Assembly: GCA_027062125.1 (NCBI GenBank)
Contig: JAMOTW010000033.1
Coordinates: 1 to 52,212 of the forward strand
Origin: Thermococcus sp.
GTDB lineage: Archaea > Methanobacteriota_B > Thermococci > Thermococcales > Thermococcaceae
Reading direction: 5' to 3'
Length of the DNA: 52,212 nt
Made by a program: the position numbers and the translations under genes. The first letter of the stretch is position 1. Every line of letters starts with the position of its first letter. A model generated the notes under the pieces. The model saw nothing but the letters and a program-made list of their open reading frames with translations, was not told the origin of the DNA and did no database searches. This document shows positions 51,162-52,212 of the stretch, piece after piece.

Positions 51162-52094
51162 ATGAGCACGAGAATCGGTGGCGTGAACGTTGAATTCACT
51201 GGGGAACTCGATGACGGTTTTGAGGAGGCTTTCAAGGGACTTTTTGCGAGGCGCTATCTTCCGGACGTTGAGGATGGTTCTGGAGAACCCCAAGTTGTCG
51301 TGGAGCGCTTCAAGGGCGGTGACTTCAGAGTCTTCAGCGCGGTCTACGACCACATGGGGATGGACGAGTACAAGATAGAGTCGAGGGTTCCTTCAGCGTA
51401 TGGCAACGAGGCGCCGATATTCTTCATCCTCCAGGCCGCCGCGAGGGCGGGTGCAAAGGCTGGCAGGATGTTCATAACGGACTCCGTTGGAGTCCTCACT
51501 CCCAGCGGGAAGGCTGTTCTCTTCGTCGGCTATCCCCACACTGGGAAGAGCACGATGTCGGTTCTGGCCCTCGCCAGCGGTATGCCAGTTCTGAGCACCG
51601 AGAACACGATAGTTGAGGTCAGGGACGGGAAGCTCTACATAGTCGGTGGCACGGAGGTTCTAGTCTACGACCCGAGGATAGAGGGCATATACGACATAAA
51701 GGTTCCCTACGACGAGCAGACGAGAAGCGGCTACAGGATAAAGGACCTCAGGAACGACTCCGAGAGGAAAAAGCTCCTCAGGAAAGGCGTCGAGATAGAC
51801 ATGCTCGTCGTCCTCCACGCGGCCTTCAACTGCATGGAGGCCAGCTTCTCGAGGATAAAGGGCAGGAAGGTCAAGAAGACGCTGTGGTACTTCTCAACCG
51901 CGCTCATGAAGGGCCTCGACTACTACGAGCCGGCCCCGCTCCACGTCCCTGTGAGCGACGAGATCGCCCGGAACCTCCGCCACTTCCTCGAGACGGCCGC
52001 TGGGAGCTACTCGGACAGGATGTTCGAGGCCTTCGGAAACCACAGGGCGGTCTTCGAGAGGATAGTCGAGATGGAGCTCGCGCAGAGGGAGTAG
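51162..52094 (+). CDS. P-loop protein, HPr-kinase-like fold (uncharacterised)
   Basis: 310 residues starting MSTRIGGVNVEFTG. An N-terminal ~100-residue domain precedes a Walker A motif GYPHTGKSTMSVLAL (about residues 125-139) set in VLTPSGKAVLFVGYPHTGKS, the context seen in HPr kinase/PEPCK-type P-loops. Downstream are LSTENTIVEVRDGKLYIVGG and a DMLVVLHAAF strand that could be Walker B-like. No HPr protein is expected in Thermococcales, so the substrate is open. The TATA AAAAGTTATAAATC (51119-51132) and SD GGGGGAG support this start; the upstream frame overlaps pdo and is rejected. Confidence 0.7.
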   Translation: MSTRIGGVNVEFTGELDDGFEEAFKGLFARRYLPDVEDGSGEPQVVVERFKGGDFRVFSAVYDHMGMDEYKIESRVPSAYGNEAPIFFILQAAARAGAKAGRMFITDSVGVLTPSGKAVLFVGYPHTGKSTMSVLALASGMPVLSTENTIVEVRDGKLYIVGGTEVLVYDPRIEGIYDIKVPYDEQTRSGYRIKDLRNDSERKKLLRKGVEIDMLVVLHAAFNCMEASFSRIKGRKVKKTLWYFSTALMKGLDYYEPAPLHVPVSDEIARNLRHFLETAAGSYSDRMFEAFGNHRAVFERIVEMELAQRE

Positions 52095-52108
52095 CTTCCG
52101 GTCCTTTG

Positions 52109-52212
52109 TTTTCAATTCTCCTGGGGTCTTATTGCAACCGGTGGGCGCGGTCGTGATAACTTTGGCAAACGGGATTTCAATTCTCCCAGAGTCTTATTGC
52201 AACCCGAGCATA
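52109..52212 (-). CRISPR. Trailer end of a Thermococcales CRISPR array (cut by window edge)
   Basis: Two 30-nt repeats at 52109-52138 and 52174-52203 share TTTCAATTCTC and GTCTTATTGCAAC, with a 35-nt spacer (52139-52173), and a second spacer begins at 52204. The repeat matches the Thermococcales type, which in transcription orientation starts GTTGCAATAAGAC and ends AATTGAAA. This puts transcription on the minus strand and the leader beyond the right edge. The first repeat differs internally (CTGGGG for CCAGAG), as expected for the decayed trailer-end repeat. No cas genes are in the window. Confidence 0.85.

Overview
The window is chromosomal DNA from a hyperthermophilic euryarchaeon of the order Thermococcales, most likely a Thermococcus species. 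The evidence is an archaeal histone, a DtdA-type D-aminoacyl-tRNA deacylase, archaeal DnaG, Spt5/SecE/FtsZ and L11-L1-P0-L12 ribosomal genes, a GTP-type PEP carboxykinase, a maltodextrin phosphorylase, a SurR/PDO redox pair, archaeal BRE/TATA promoters, GGTG-type Shine-Dalgarno (SD) sites, and a Thermococcales-type CRISPR repeat at the right edge. Most of the window is GC-rich, densely packed housekeeping DNA. Two stretches differ: 26.8-30.6 kb and 44.8-45.75 kb.

Layout. 1-7.0 kb (minus strand) is a glycerol/glycerophosphodiester module: a DUF1667 protein, an FAD/NAD oxidoreductase and a GlpA-like glycerol-3-phosphate dehydrogenase with start/stop overlaps, then glycerol kinase, a membrane protein and two GDPD phosphodiesterases. 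7.1-11.5 kb (plus) has two sugar-type MFS carriers, a membrane-anchored alpha/beta hydrolase and a secreted DUF2334 deacetylase-like protein. A box C/D guide RNA gene lies at 11573-11638. 11.6-14.2 kb (minus) has thymidylate kinase, a phosphohexomutase-like protein that lacks its catalytic motifs, and a sugar-1-phosphate nucleotidyltransferase. 14.3-20.2 kb (plus) has pckG, malP with a glycolytic-regulon operator, and an NSS transporter. 20.3-26.7 kb (minus) has gltX, dnaG, a small Toprim protein, a membrane protein, a B12-binding radical SAM protein, histone and dcd.

A tRNA-Arg (26714) is followed by a non-coding, hairpin-rich tract and then an AT-rich tandemly duplicated GH99-like lipoprotein gene (27.6-30.6 kb). 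30.6-36.5 kb (minus) is the L12-P0-L1-L11-Spt5-SecE-FtsZ cluster plus dtdA. 36.8-42.7 kb (plus) has a long lysine-2,3-aminomutase-like radical SAM enzyme and a TAXI-type TRAP operon. 42.8-44.7 kb has a fucose-isomerase-like gene and an RNA-free RNase P (HARP) gene. tRNA-Thr (+) and tRNA-Pro (-) then face each other across about 975 bp of the same hairpin-rich repeat tract. 45.9-52.1 kb has topoisomerase I, geranylgeranyl reductase, ferredoxin, SurR, PDO and a P-loop protein. The trailer end of a CRISPR array runs off the right edge.

Main discovery. The non-coding tracts after all three tRNA genes are built from the same modules in the same order: a covarying hairpin right after the tRNA 3' end, an internal stem, a second hairpin, a shared 16-nt string and GC-rich inverted repeats. 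At least six whole or partial units are present. I know of no described family matching this composite element. Other items worth following up are the box C/D sRNA, the pseudo-phosphohexomutase, a full match to the extended SurR operator, a TGM operator at malP, and palindromes in the TRAP and radical-SAM leaders.
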